The position numbers were made by a program, and so were the translations under genes. A DNA stretch of 64,000 bases from Riemerella anatipestifer ATCC 11845 = DSM 15868. Lineage in GTDB: Bacteria > Bacteroidota > Bacteroidia > Flavobacteriales > Weeksellaceae. The stretch covers positions 372,001 through 436,000 of the forward strand of contig NC_017045.1 of the NCBI RefSeq assembly GCF_000252855.1, written 5' to 3'. Positions 30,336 to 40,291 of the stretch are shown here, one piece after another (within the stretch, counting starts at the first letter, position 1; every line of letters starts with the position of its first letter). The notes under the pieces are model-generated. The model had not been told where the DNA came from. It saw nothing but the letters and a program-made list of their open reading frames with translations, and did not search any database.

Positions 30336-30370
30336 AAAAATCCAAACCTAGTTATTAAGTTTGGATTTTT
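30336..30370. terminator. Terminator between rny and the SUI1-like gene
   Basis: Perfect 12-bp stem AAAAATCCAAAC / GTTTGGATTTTT with an 11-base loop, 20 bp after the rny stop on the minus strand. Confidence 0.85.
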
Positions 30371-30390
30371 GTATATAAAACAGTTAATGT

Positions 30391-31965
30391 CTATCGTGCG
30401 ATATTAACGGCTCTAGTTTCTCTAATCACCGTGATTTTTACTTGACCTGGATAAGTCAGTTCATTTTGAATTTTTTCTGAAATATCGTAAGAAAGTTGAG
30501 CGGCTACACTATCATTTACTTTAGCACTTTCTACCATTACTCTAAGCTCTCTACCCGCTTGAATAGCGTAAGCACTAGACACTCCTTCAAAACTTAATGC
30601 TGCTGCTTCTAAATCTTTTAATCTTTGGATATAAGACTCTAGTACTTGTCTTCTCGCTCCAGGTCTTGCACCTGAAATTCCGTCTGCTACTTGGATAATA
30701 GGAGAGAGAAGGGAAGTCATTTCTATTTCGTCGTGGTGTGCACCTATGGCATTTACAACTTCTGGATTTTCTCCAAATTTTTCAGCCCACTGCATACCTA
30801 ATAAAGCGTGAGGAAGCTCAGACTCTTGTTCTGGAACTTTACCTATATCGTGTAATAAACCAGCTCTCTTGGCTAATTTCACATTAAGACCTAGTTCTGC
30901 CGCCATAGTAGCCGCTATATTAGCCACCTCACGAGAGTGTTGTAACAAGTTTTGTCCATAAGAAGAACGGTACTTCATTCTACCTACTATTTTTACTAGC
31001 TCTGGATGTAAACCGTGTATTCCTAAATCTATAATAGTTCTTTTACCAACTTCTATAATTTCCTCTTCTATTTGCTTTCTTGTTTTTTCTACAATTTCTT
31101 CAATTCTTGCAGGGTGAATTCTACCGTCTGTAACTAATCTATGAAGAGATAGCCTTGCAATTTCTCTTCTCACAGGGTCAAAACAAGATAAAAGGATAGC
31201 CTCTGGTGTATCATCTACTATAATTTCTACACCTGTAGCTGCTTCTAAAGCACGGATATTTCTACCTTCTCTACCAATAATTCTCCCTTTAACATCATCA
31301 GATTCTATATTAAATACAGATACCGAATTTTCTATGGCCTGTTCTGTTCCTATTCTTTGGATAGTTTGGATAACTATCTTTTTAGCTTCATTCTTTGCAT
31401 TAAGTTGAGCTTCCTCCATTATGTTCTGAACATAAGACTGAGCCTTAGTTTTAGCTTCAGATTTCATGGTTTCTACCAGTTCTTCTTTCGCCTCTTCAGC
31501 AGAGTAGCCTGAAACTTTTTCTAAAAGCTCTACTTTTTTAGCAATAGCGACGCTAAGTTCTTCTTGTTTCTTCTCTAATTGTTCTTCCTTTCTAGAAAGG
31601 TCGCTAAGTTTCTTGTCTAAGTCTTTTTCTAATTTACCTACTTTGCTTAGTTCGTCATTTAGTTTTTGCTCTTTATCTCTCGCTCTTTTCTCAACCTCCT
31701 GCATTTTCTTTTCTCTCTGCTGTATGTGAGCGTCATGTTCTGTTTTGAGCTCTAAAAAGCGTTCTTTAGCTTGTATGTTTTTTTCTTGCTTTATACTTTC
31801 GGCTTTTACTTTAGCCTTTTCTATTAAATTCTCTGCGTTTTTCTTAGCATCTTCCACAATGAATTTTGCCTTAGAATTTAACGAGCTTTTAGCAAAAGCA
31901 AATCCTATAGCGGCTCCCACTATAAGACTACCGAGTATACTGATGATTAAAACTACTGTATCCAT
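30391..31965 (-). CDS. rny: Ribonuclease Y
   Basis: 524 residues, the normal length. An N-terminal membrane anchor (about 4-25) is followed by a long Lys/Glu-rich coiled coil (about 28-190), a KH domain (about 215-270, [15 protein letters not shown]) and an HD domain. The HD metal pair is His372-Asp373 in [10 protein letters not shown]. It is a membrane-bound endoribonuclease starting mRNA decay. The ATG is set by the anchor. It lies downstream of zapA and the 6S RNA gene on the same strand, with about 260 bp between rny and zapA occupied by the RNA. Confidence 0.97.
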   Translation of the reverse strand: MDTVVLIISILGSLIVGAAIGFAFAKSSLNSKAKFIVEDAKKNAENLIEKAKVKAESIKQEKNIQAKERFLELKTEHDAHIQQREKKMQEVEKRARDKEQKLNDELSKVGKLEKDLDKKLSDLSRKEEQLEKKQEELSVAIAKKVELLEKVSGYSAEEAKEELVETMKSEAKTKAQSYVQNIMEEAQLNAKNEAKKIVIQTIQRIGTEQAIENSVSVFNIESDDVKGRIIGREGRNIRALEAATGVEIIVDDTPEAILLSCFDPVRREIARLSLHRLVTDGRIHPARIEEIVEKTRKQIEEEIIEVGKRTIIDLGIHGLHPELVKIVGRMKYRSSYGQNLLQHSREVANIAATMAAELGLNVKLAKRAGLLHDIGKVPEQESELPHALLGMQWAEKFGENPEVVNAIGAHHDEIEMTSLLSPIIQVADGISGARPGARRQVLESYIQRLKDLEAAALSFEGVSSAYAIQAGRELRVMVESAKVNDSVAAQLSYDISEKIQNELTYPGQVKITVIRETRAVNIAR

Positions 31966-32003
31966 TTATATATATTTATTAATTTTTAACTTTTTTCCAT
32001 AAA

Positions 32004-32176
32004 AAAACCTACAACCATTCTGTAAGATTAAAAGAGTAAACTCCTAATCAACACGATTCAGGTTAAGTCTTACTATCTGTAATCCGTGATAAAACGGCAC
32101 GCCATCTAGTAAGCATTTACCCAGTATTAGTTTAGCGTTGAGTTTACCTTAATTAGTGTTAGAACAGTTGTAGGCA
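32004..32176 (-). ncRNA. ssrS: 6S RNA (ssrS)
   Basis: The interval between zapA and rny has no ORF but a long rod-like foldable sequence. The ends pair (CCTACAAC at 32008-32015 with GTTGTAGG at 32167-32174), and further in GTAAACTC (32036-32043) pairs with GAGTTTAC (32140-32147). These leave a large open middle, as in 6S RNA, which mimics an open promoter and binds RNA polymerase. On the minus strand the closing stem is followed by seven T, fixing the strand and the 3' end near 32002. The position next to zapA matches ssrS in many bacteria. Identification rests on structure and place; a covariance search would settle it. Confidence 0.8.
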
Positions 32177-32228
32177 AAATTTCACACAATAATGAGGAAA
32201 AGTATTTCCGTATCCTAATTATTGTTTT

Positions 32229-32507
32229 TTATTCGTCCAATAGTTGATTAAGATAACTTAATCTCTTTTGGACAGTTTCTATATTATTCTCTCCATTTTG
32301 TTTGGCGACTTCTGCATTAGTACCTAGCTTTAATGCACACATTGCCAAAACATCTTGTTTATCTTGAACATTAAAATTAGTTTCAAACTCCTTAATCATC
32401 ATTTCTATTTGCTTTCCTACTTTACGGAGTGTTTCTTCTTCGTCGGCAGGTACATTAAGTGGGTATCTTCTACCAGCTATATTGATGTTGATTCTACGCA
32501 CTTCCAT
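32229..32507 (-). CDS. zapA: Cell division protein ZapA
   Basis: 92 residues. ZapA fold: an N-terminal beta strand part (RRININIAGRRYPLNVPADEEETLRKVGKQIE) and a C-terminal coiled coil. ZapA bundles FtsZ filaments at the division site. Its ATG overlaps the upstream stop (TAATG at 32505-32509), so it is translationally coupled to the coiled-coil gene. The 6S RNA gene follows on the same strand. Confidence 0.93.
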   Translation of the reverse strand: MEVRRININIAGRRYPLNVPADEEETLRKVGKQIEMMIKEFETNFNVQDKQDVLAMCALKLGTNAEVAKQNGENNIETVQKRLSYLNQLLDE

Positions 32508-32809
32508 TACAAGCCTTTATTTTGAAGTTGTGCAATACAAGCATCTATTTCCTTAATAAGTCTATTGATGTGGTTTTTCATCAGTCTATTATGGTTGGGA
32601 TTACCCGATATTGCAGAAACTAACTTTATTTCTTTATATTTTTCCAACAATTCCTGATGAGCCTTTTTCTCTGCATCTAATTTCCTCTTCGTTTCATTAT
32701 GGCTATCTAAAAGAGCTGAATAATCATCTTTAAGTTTTTGATAATCATTTTTTAAACGAATTACCTTTTGTTCAACTTCTGAAAAATGATTTTCTATCTC
32801 TTTTAGCAT
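32507..32809 (-). CDS. Small coiled-coil protein coupled to zapA
   Basis: 100 residues, about residues 5-65 a continuous coiled coil rich in Lys/Glu (IRLKNDYQKLKDDYSALLDS), then a short amphipathic helix end. It has no catalytic motif. It precedes zapA with TAATG overlap, the usual place in flavobacteria of a conserved coiled-coil partner; by context it may be a ZapB-like division protein. That role is inferred only from the neighbour and the coiled coil. Confidence 0.8.
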   Translation of the reverse strand: MLKEIENHFSEVEQKVIRLKNDYQKLKDDYSALLDSHNETKRKLDAEKKAHQELLEKYKEIKLVSAISGNPNHNRLMKNHINRLIKEIDACIAQLQNKGL

Positions 32810-32836
32810 ACCCTCAGGATGTGTTCTAACCTTGAC

Positions 32837-32844
32837 ACAAAAGT
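32837..32844 (-). promoter_or_regulatory. -7 promoter box of the zapA unit
   Basis: The minus strand reads TACTTTTG (TAnnTTTG), 27 bp before the ATG of the coiled-coil gene. Confidence 0.6.
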
Positions 32845-33015
32845 ATAAAAAAAACTTCGCCTGCTAAAGGATTTTTTCACTTTTTTAATTCCTTCTCAAA
32901 ACTTATATTGATGTACTTTGAGGCTTTAAATCCTTTAATATTTTGATTGTTTGAGTTTTATAAGAATCGTGGAAAATACTTTTGTTTAAAATTTTTCTTT
33001 TAAAATAGGTTTGCT

Positions 33016-33023
33016 TAAATTTG
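33016..33023 (+). promoter_or_regulatory. -7 promoter box of parE
   Basis: TAAATTTG, 39 bp before the ATG at 33063. It overlaps the in-frame TTG at 33021, which is therefore not the start codon. Confidence 0.65.
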
Positions 33024-33062
33024 TGGGTTATTGTTTTTTACATTAAAAATAGAGGCTTATTT

Positions 33063-34922
33063 ATGAGTGAAGCATTACAACAGGTTAATTATTCCGAAGA
33101 TAACATTAGAACTCTCGATTGGCAAGAGCATATTAGACTTCGTCCAGGTATGTATATTGGGAAGTTGGGAGATGGTTCATCGGCTGATGATGGTATCTAT
33201 ATTTTATTAAAGGAAATTCTGGATAACTCCATAGATGAGTTCAGAATGAAAGCTGGTAAAAGGATAGAAATCAAGTTAGATGACAGAAAAGTCCAAATCC
33301 GAGATTATGGAAGGGGAATCCCTTTGGGGAAAGTGGTAGACGCTGTTTCTAAAATGAATACTGGGGGGAAGTACGATAGTAAGGCGTTTAAAAAATCGGT
33401 GGGACTTAACGGAGTAGGTACCAAAGCAGTTAATGCTTTATCCGAATATTTCAGGGTGAAATCGGTACGAGATAATAAGACTAAAGTTGCCGAATTTTGC
33501 AGAGGTAATATCACGGAAAACTTTCCAGAAGAAGATTCTAGCGATAGAAACGGAACTGAGATTACCTTTATTCCAGACGCTGAAATATTTTTGAATTATA
33601 AATTCAGAAAAGAGTACATCGAGCGTATGCTTAGAAATTACGCTTATCTAAACCCAGGTCTTAAAATCATTTTTAATGGAGAGACTTATTTCTCCGAAAA
33701 TGGACTGAAAGATTTACTGGAAGAGGAAATGGAAAGCCAAACGCTTTACCCAATTGTACACCTTAAAGGAGATGATATAGAGGTTGCCATTACTCACTCG
33801 GATAAGTCTCAAACGGAAACTTACTTTTCGTTTGTTAATGGACAAAATACCACACAAGGTGGAACGCACCTCAATGCCTTTAGAGAAGCCTATGTAAAAA
33901 CAATACGAGAATTTTTCAATAAAAACTTTGATGCTTCGGATATTAGAAAGTCTATTATTGCCGCAATTTCTATAAATGTAGAAGAGCCAGTTTTTGAATC
34001 TCAAACCAAAACCAAGTTAGGTTCTAATGACATTGGTCCACAAGGTCCAACCGTAAGAACCTTTGTAATAGATTTTCTTAAGACCAAACTAGATAATTTC
34101 CTGCATAAAAACCCAGAGGTTGCAGAAGCGGTTCATAAGAAAATTTTGGTTTCTGAAAGGGAAAGAAAAGAGCTTTCTGGAATACAAAAACTCGCTAGAG
34201 AAAGAGCCAAAAAAGTATCTTTACATAATAAAAAGCTAAGAGATTGTAGGCAACACTACAATGAGCAAAAAGCAGATAGAAAATCAGAAACTCAGATTTT
34301 TATAACGGAGGGAGATTCTGCATCAGGGTCTATTACCAAGTCTAGAGATGTGGAAACTCAAGCTGTGTTTTCTCTCAAAGGGAAACCTCTTAACTGCTAC
34401 GGACTTACCAAGAAAGTAGTGTACGAAAACGAGGAGTTCAACCTTTTACAAGCCGCACTTAATATAGAGGAAAGTTTAGAAGATTTAAGATACAATCAAG
34501 TCATTATTGCCACTGATGCCGATGTGGACGGAATGCACATTAGATTATTGATGATTACTTTCTTTCTTCAGTTTTTTCCTGATTTAATTAAAAATGGACA
34601 TTTATATATCTTACAAACGCCGTTGTTTAGGGTAAGGAATAAGAAAGAAACGCGTTATTGCTACACAGAGGAAGAGCGTATAAGAGCACTAAATGAACTT
34701 GGTAAAAATCCTGAAATCACAAGATTTAAAGGTCTTGGAGAAATCTCTCCAGATGAGTTTAAACACTTTATAGGTAAAGACATTAGACTTGAACCTGTGG
34801 TAATAGGGAAAGACCAAACTATAGACCAAATTCTAGAATTTTATATGGGTAAAAATACACCTGATAGACAGCAGTTTATTCTAGAAAATTTAGTTGTAGA
34901 AGAAGTTATAGAAGGAGAATAA
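33063..34922 (+). CDS. parE: DNA topoisomerase IV subunit B
   Basis: 619 residues from the ATG at 33063. GHKL ATPase domain: [16 protein letters not shown] (about 20-36), the LDNSIDEF motif near 55 and [13 protein letters not shown] near 115. The Toprim domain starts at EGDSASG (Glu416) and has the Mg-binding DADVDGMH. The N-terminus and the length below 650 fit ParE of Bacteroidota rather than GyrB. It decatenates daughter chromosomes with ParC. An in-frame TTG 42 bp upstream lies in the promoter box and is rejected. The partner parC comes after one small gene. Confidence 0.93.
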   Translation: MSEALQQVNYSEDNIRTLDWQEHIRLRPGMYIGKLGDGSSADDGIYILLKEILDNSIDEFRMKAGKRIEIKLDDRKVQIRDYGRGIPLGKVVDAVSKMNTGGKYDSKAFKKSVGLNGVGTKAVNALSEYFRVKSVRDNKTKVAEFCRGNITENFPEEDSSDRNGTEITFIPDAEIFLNYKFRKEYIERMLRNYAYLNPGLKIIFNGETYFSENGLKDLLEEEMESQTLYPIVHLKGDDIEVAITHSDKSQTETYFSFVNGQNTTQGGTHLNAFREAYVKTIREFFNKNFDASDIRKSIIAAISINVEEPVFESQTKTKLGSNDIGPQGPTVRTFVIDFLKTKLDNFLHKNPEVAEAVHKKILVSERERKELSGIQKLARERAKKVSLHNKKLRDCRQHYNEQKADRKSETQIFITEGDSASGSITKSRDVETQAVFSLKGKPLNCYGLTKKVVYENEEFNLLQAALNIEESLEDLRYNQVIIATDADVDGMHIRLLMITFFLQFFPDLIKNGHLYILQTPLFRVRNKKETRYCYTEEERIRALNELGKNPEITRFKGLGEISPDEFKHFIGKDIRLEPVVIGKDQTIDQILEFYMGKNTPDRQQFILENLVVEEVIEGE

Positions 34923-34941
34923 ATTTGTGTATTAAAGAATT

Positions 34942-35436
34942 ATGAGATTAAGTAATAAGGTAAGAACTCCCTATTATCAGTTTATATTTACTTTGGCAAA
35001 TATAACGTTATTGATAGGCTTAATTTTCTTTATATTACAAAACAAAGTAGCAAAGCTATTTACTATACCTATTGATATTGGTATTATAGCTTTTGCCATT
35101 TTTCTATATCTCATTTTTTATATCAGGGGAAGACAAATTTTTGAGTACGATAGTGATGGCGAAACTCTTAATTTTCAAAATAGAAATATCATTGATTTTC
35201 TAGGCAAGAATGCAAAAGATGAATTTCCAAAATATAAGTTAGATTCTTACGAAATAGTTGATGTTTTTCTTTTTAGAAAATTATATATAAGACTAAAAAA
35301 TAAGAAGGGTAGTTTAACTGTACTTAAATACGATATTTCTTATCTTAATAGTAAAGAGATAAAAGATTTAAAGCTATCACTTAACAGAACCATAAAATCA
35401 AATCAAGAAAACTCTAACAATAGAGATATAAATTAG
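34942..35436 (+). CDS. Small membrane protein between parE and parC
   Basis: 164 residues with two membrane helices (about 15-32 and 42-60), followed by a cytoplasmic beta-rich segment with strand pattern IFEYDSDGETLNFQNRNIID (a PH-like possibility) and a Lys-rich tail. No family or motif that I recognise. It lies 19 bp after parE and 2 bp before parC, so it is cotranscribed, and its conservation in this slot would suggest a link with membrane or septum. Function unknown. Confidence 0.75.
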   Translation: MRLSNKVRTPYYQFIFTLANITLLIGLIFFILQNKVAKLFTIPIDIGIIAFAIFLYLIFYIRGRQIFEYDSDGETLNFQNRNIIDFLGKNAKDEFPKYKLDSYEIVDVFLFRKLYIRLKNKKGSLTVLKYDISYLNSKEIKDLKLSLNRTIKSNQENSNNRDIN

Positions 35437-35438
35437 TA

Positions 35439-38012
35439 ATGGAAGAACAATATCAGAAAGGAGAAACACTGAAAAAAGTTTCAAGATTATATAAAGATTG
35501 GTTTTTAGATTACGCATCTTATGTGATATTAGACCGTGCCATTCCTTCTATTTTTGATGGTTTCAAACCTGTACAAAGGAGGATTATGCACTCTATGAAA
35601 GAGTTAGAAGACGGTCGTTACAACAAGGTGGCGAACATCGTAGGGAATACAATGAAATATCACCCTCACGGTGATGCTTCCATTACAGATGCAATGGTTC
35701 AGATTGGTCAAAAAGAACTCCTTATAGACACACAAGGTAACTGGGGAAATGTCTATACTGGCGACTCCGCTGCTGCTGCTAGATATATAGAGGCGAGGCT
35801 AACTCCTTTTGCATTAGAAGTTGTATTCAACCCAAAAACGACTCACTGGGTAAAATCTTATGACGGCAGAAATAATGAACCTATAGATTTACCTGTTAAG
35901 TTTCCGTTACTTCTCGCTCAAGGTGTGGAAGGTATTGGTGTAGGGCTTTCTACTAAAGTGATGCCTCACAACTTTAATGAACTGATAGAAGCATCTATTG
36001 CGTATCTTAAAGGAAAGAAATTCCAGCTTTATCCAGACTTTATGACGGGCGGTATGCTAGATGTTAGCAACTATAACGATGGCGAAAGAGGTGGAAGATT
36101 AAGAGCTAGAGCTAGGATTATCCAAAAAGATAAGCATACTTTATGCATTACTGAACTTCCGTTTTCCAAAACGACTAGCGACTTGATTGACAGTATCATT
36201 AAAGCTAACGAGAAAGGGAAGATTAAAATCAAAAAGATAGAAGATAACACTTCTGACCAGGTAGAAATCAACATTCACCTTAATAATGATGTTTCGCCTG
36301 ATAAGATGATAGATGCGTTGTATGCATTTACAGATTGTGAAATTTCCATTTCGCCAAATGCTTGTGTTATCGTAGGCGATAAGCCAATGTTCTTGAGTGT
36401 TTCGGAAATTTTAAAAAGAAATACAGACCACACCGTTTCTCTTCTAAAAAGAGAACTGGAAATAGAGCTTGGAGAGTTGGAAGACAAGTGGCATTTTGCC
36501 TCTCTAGAAAGAATCTTTATTGAAAACGAAATTTACCAAGAGATTAAAGGGAAAGATTCTAAAGAAGCAGTTTACGAAGCCATTAACTTAGCCCTTCAAC
36601 CTTTCATTAAAAACTTAATGAGAGAGGTGGTTACCGAGGATATTATTCGTCTTACGGAGCTTCCATTTATGCGTATTTCTAGATATGATAGAGATAAAGC
36701 ATTAGAAAATATTGCCGCTCTTGAAGGTAAAATGGAGGAAGTTAAGCATCACTTAGCTCATTTGGTAGAGTATGCCATCAATTATTTCCTTAATATTAAA
36801 AAGAAATTTGGTAAGGATAAAGAACGCCGAACAGAACTTAGAGTTTTTGATACTATTGATGCCACAAAAGTAGCCGTAGCTAACGAAAAATTCTATGTTA
36901 ATAGGGCAGAGGGCTTTATAGGAACATCACTTCGAAAAGACGAGTATGTGTTTGATTGCTCCGATATAGACGATATTATTACCTTCAGAAAAGATGGGGT
37001 AATGCAAGTAACTAAGGTAGAACCCAAAACTTTTGTGGGCAAAGATATTATACACACAGGCGTTTGGAAGAAAAATGATAAACGCACTGTTTATAATATG
37101 ATTTACCGAGAGGGCAAAACGGGACCTTATTATATGAAAAGGTTTTCCGTAACCTCCATCACAAGAAATACCGAATATCCTTTAGCTTCAGAAGTTAAAG
37201 GTTCAGAAGTGCTTTATTTTTCTGCCAACCCTAATGGAGAAGCAGAGGTGGTAACGGTTCTTTTGAAGCCTAATGCTAGAATACGAAAAAATAAAATAGA
37301 GATAGACTTTTCAGATTTGGCGATTAAGGGTAGAAACTCTAGAGGAAATCTAGTTACTAAATACGCCGTAAAAAAGGTAGATTTGAAAGAAGAGGGCGTT
37401 TCTACGTTAGCACCTAGAAAAATATGGTTTGATGAAACGGTGAGAAGGCTTAATGCTGATGCAAGAGGTACATTATTAGGCAGTTTCAAAGGAGATGATA
37501 AAATACTTACCATCAATACCAAAGGAGAAGCTAAACTAATGACTTTTGATTTGATGAATCGCTTTGATGATGAGTATCTAGTGCTTGAAAAATGGAGACC
37601 AGACCAACCTATTACTTGTATCTACTATGATGGCGAGAAGGAAATCTATTTCATTAAGAGATTTTTATTAGATAATACACTTAATCCTCAAGGGTTTATG
37701 CCTAGTGAACACCCAAAATCCTTTATTGAATTTGTGGGCGTTCAAGACGGTTGTACTGCAGAAATCATCTTTGGAAAAGACAAAACAGGCAAAGAAAAAG
37801 ACCCTGAAATTGTAGATATAGACGAATTTATAGTAGTTAAAGGGATTAAAGCAATGGGGAATCAGTTTATTAAGGAAAAAGTGAAATCCATCAATATTAC
37901 CATTCCAGAAAGAGAGGAGGAAGAAGAACCCGAAATGGAAGAAAAAGAGCAATCAAATGATTCTGACGATATACCAGAAGAAGGTATTATAGGAGATTTA
38001 TTTGGAGGTTAA
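35439..38012 (+). CDS. parC: DNA topoisomerase IV subunit A
   Basis: 857 residues. The winged-helix core starts with YKDWFLDYASYVILDRAIPSIFDGFKPVQRR. The catalytic tyrosine is Tyr116 in AAARYIEAR, and the QGNWG segment lies just before it (about 98-102). The C-terminal region (about 490-810) is a beta-pinwheel with degenerate repeats, and the last 40 residues are highly acidic (EREEEEEPEMEEKEQ). It pairs with parE, 500 bp upstream. The acidic tail is a difference from enterobacterial ParC and may weaken DNA wrapping. Confidence 0.93.
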   Translation: MEEQYQKGETLKKVSRLYKDWFLDYASYVILDRAIPSIFDGFKPVQRRIMHSMKELEDGRYNKVANIVGNTMKYHPHGDASITDAMVQIGQKELLIDTQGNWGNVYTGDSAAAARYIEARLTPFALEVVFNPKTTHWVKSYDGRNNEPIDLPVKFPLLLAQGVEGIGVGLSTKVMPHNFNELIEASIAYLKGKKFQLYPDFMTGGMLDVSNYNDGERGGRLRARARIIQKDKHTLCITELPFSKTTSDLIDSIIKANEKGKIKIKKIEDNTSDQVEINIHLNNDVSPDKMIDALYAFTDCEISISPNACVIVGDKPMFLSVSEILKRNTDHTVSLLKRELEIELGELEDKWHFASLERIFIENEIYQEIKGKDSKEAVYEAINLALQPFIKNLMREVVTEDIIRLTELPFMRISRYDRDKALENIAALEGKMEEVKHHLAHLVEYAINYFLNIKKKFGKDKERRTELRVFDTIDATKVAVANEKFYVNRAEGFIGTSLRKDEYVFDCSDIDDIITFRKDGVMQVTKVEPKTFVGKDIIHTGVWKKNDKRTVYNMIYREGKTGPYYMKRFSVTSITRNTEYPLASEVKGSEVLYFSANPNGEAEVVTVLLKPNARIRKNKIEIDFSDLAIKGRNSRGNLVTKYAVKKVDLKEEGVSTLAPRKIWFDETVRRLNADARGTLLGSFKGDDKILTINTKGEAKLMTFDLMNRFDDEYLVLEKWRPDQPITCIYYDGEKEIYFIKRFLLDNTLNPQGFMPSEHPKSFIEFVGVQDGCTAEIIFGKDKTGKEKDPEIVDIDEFIVVKGIKAMGNQFIKEKVKSINITIPEREEEEEPEMEEKEQSNDSDDIPEEGIIGDLFGG

Positions 38013-38053
38013 AAGTATACAAATGTTTTATGTTGGTTTTAAAGTAGAAATAT

Positions 38054-40261
38054 ATGGTTTACGATTTAGAAAAAGAAAATAAAGAGATTTTGGCAAGGTA
38101 TAAGGATTTAATTTCCAATACTTACAGAACTCTCAACGAAGAGCAAAATAAGCTCATTCGTAAAGCTTTTGATATAGCGCTAGATGCACACAAAGATCAA
38201 AGGCGAAAAACAGGAGAACCATATATCTACCACCCAATCGCTGTAGCAAAGATAGTTGCCGAAGAGATAGGTTTGGGAGCAACCTCCATTGCTTGTGCTT
38301 TATTGCACGATGTTATAGAAGATAGCGATTATACCTACGAAGACATCAAAAAAATATTCGGTGAAAAAATAGCCAGTATCGTTAATGGATTAACGAAAAT
38401 TTCGGTAATGAACAACCAAAATATTTCTATACAATCCGAAAATTACCGAAAGCTATTGCTTACACTATCCGAAGATTTTAGGGTTATTTTGGTTAAAATT
38501 GCAGACCGCCTACATAATATGAGGACGCTGGATAGTACGCGTCCAGACAAACAGAAAAAAATAGCTTCCGAAACGGTTTATATCTATGCTCCATTGGCTC
38601 ACAGGCTAGGACTTTATAATATTAAATCAGAATTAGAAGATTTATCTTTAAAATATAATAATCCTGAGGTTTATACAGAAATTACCAGCAAACTAGATTT
38701 AGCCAAAGAACAGAGAGAAGGCTATTTAGAAGAGTTTAAAAATGAAGTTTCAGAATATTTATCCAAAGAAGGTCTCAACTTTAAAATAAAAGGAAGAACC
38801 AAAGCCATTAGCTCTATTTATAGAAAAATGTTGAAGCAAAATGTTGGCTTTGAAGAGGTTTATGATAACTACGCTATTAGGATTATTTACAAATCTGACC
38901 TTAAAAATGAGAAGTTTTTAGCGTGGAAAATCTATTCCATTGTTACAGACCTTTACAAGAGTAACCCTCAAAGAATGCGAGATTGGATTTCTGCTCCTCG
39001 TTCCACTGGGTATGAAAGTCTTCACCTCACGGTATTAGGTCCCGATAACAAATGGATAGAGGTTCAAATCCGTTCCGAAAGAATGGACGAAATTGCTGAA
39101 AAAGGGGTGGCAGCTCATTATAAATATAAGGAAGGGTTCAGACGAAATAGTGATGACACCAATTTTGAGCAATGGGTAACTCAGATTAGGGAGGTTCTTG
39201 AAAATCAGGAAATGATGTCAACCTCCGAGCTGCTAGATGATATCAAACTCAATCTCTATTCTAAAGAAGTTTTTGTTTTCACTCCAAAAGGCGAAGTTAC
39301 TATTTTACCTAAAAATGCTACCGCATTAGACTTTGCATTTTCTGTGCATACAGATTTGGGTATGAAATGTTTAGGAGCTAAAATTAACGGAAAATTAGTT
39401 CCAATCAGTTATGTACTAAAAAATGGAGACCAAATAGAAATTCTATCTTCTAACAATCAAAGACCTAAACAAGACTGGCTAGATTTTGTAGTAACTTCCA
39501 AAGCTAAATCAAAGATTAAGAATGCTTTAAATATAGAAAGAAACCAGCGTGTTGCAGAAGGAAAGGAAATTCTACAAAGAAAACTGAAAAGTGCAAAAAT
39601 TGCATTTAGTGAGGAGGAAGTTAATAATCTACAAAAATATTTCGCACTTAAGACCTCACAAGAGTTATTTCTTAAATTTCATGATGGTAGCCTAGATATT
39701 GGTGATTTAAAAAGATATTCGGAAAGAAAGAGTATTTTCTCATCGCTTCTTCAAAAATTCCGAAAAATCCCAACTAAATCTCAAAATATAAAAGAGGAAA
39801 ATCCTTATCAAAACCTCGATTTAATTGTTTTTGGTAAAGATGAAGAAAAACTCAATCATACTTTTGCCAAATGTTGTACTGTAGTGCCGGGAGATAAGAT
39901 ATTTGGTTTTTTAACCATTTCTGATGGTATTAAGGTACATAATGATAACTGCCCCAACGCTGTAAATCTACGAGCTAACTATGATTATCGTGTTTTAACT
40001 GCAAAATGGGTAAATGCTGAGAGCTTTAGTAACCGCGTTAAAGTACAAGTAGAAGGCTTGGATAGAATGGGAATGATAAATGATATTACTAAAATCATTA
40101 CTAATGCGATGAGTATTGATATGAGGAGCTTTAGTATCGAGTCTACCGATGGGATTTTCACAGGGCAAATAAGCCTTGAAGTTAAAAGTAAGGACCAACT
40201 AGAGGAAACTATTAAACACCTTAGAAGGATAGAGGGAGTCACTAGTGTAAAAAGAATCTAA
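38054..40261 (+). CDS. Bifunctional (p)ppGpp synthetase/hydrolase, RelA/SpoT homologue
   Basis: 735 residues, long RSH. Domains in order: hydrolase HD (about 40-200, with His85-Asp86 in LLHDVIEDSDY), synthetase (about 230-350, with WISAPRSTGYESLHLTV), TGS (about 395-460), a helical/zinc-finger-like region and a C-terminal ACT domain (about 660-735). Both catalytic centres keep their motifs, so it should make and degrade (p)ppGpp in response to starvation. The symbol could be relA, spoT or rel; I leave it empty. It is 41 bp after parC and 30 bp before nhaA. Confidence 0.95.
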   Translation: MVYDLEKENKEILARYKDLISNTYRTLNEEQNKLIRKAFDIALDAHKDQRRKTGEPYIYHPIAVAKIVAEEIGLGATSIACALLHDVIEDSDYTYEDIKKIFGEKIASIVNGLTKISVMNNQNISIQSENYRKLLLTLSEDFRVILVKIADRLHNMRTLDSTRPDKQKKIASETVYIYAPLAHRLGLYNIKSELEDLSLKYNNPEVYTEITSKLDLAKEQREGYLEEFKNEVSEYLSKEGLNFKIKGRTKAISSIYRKMLKQNVGFEEVYDNYAIRIIYKSDLKNEKFLAWKIYSIVTDLYKSNPQRMRDWISAPRSTGYESLHLTVLGPDNKWIEVQIRSERMDEIAEKGVAAHYKYKEGFRRNSDDTNFEQWVTQIREVLENQEMMSTSELLDDIKLNLYSKEVFVFTPKGEVTILPKNATALDFAFSVHTDLGMKCLGAKINGKLVPISYVLKNGDQIEILSSNNQRPKQDWLDFVVTSKAKSKIKNALNIERNQRVAEGKEILQRKLKSAKIAFSEEEVNNLQKYFALKTSQELFLKFHDGSLDIGDLKRYSERKSIFSSLLQKFRKIPTKSQNIKEENPYQNLDLIVFGKDEEKLNHTFAKCCTVVPGDKIFGFLTISDGIKVHNDNCPNAVNLRANYDYRVLTAKWVNAESFSNRVKVQVEGLDRMGMINDITKIITNAMSIDMRSFSIESTDGIFTGQISLEVKSKDQLEETIKHLRRIEGVTSVKRI

Positions 40262-40291
40262 TTTTTTAATTTGATAAAAAATAAATATTTT

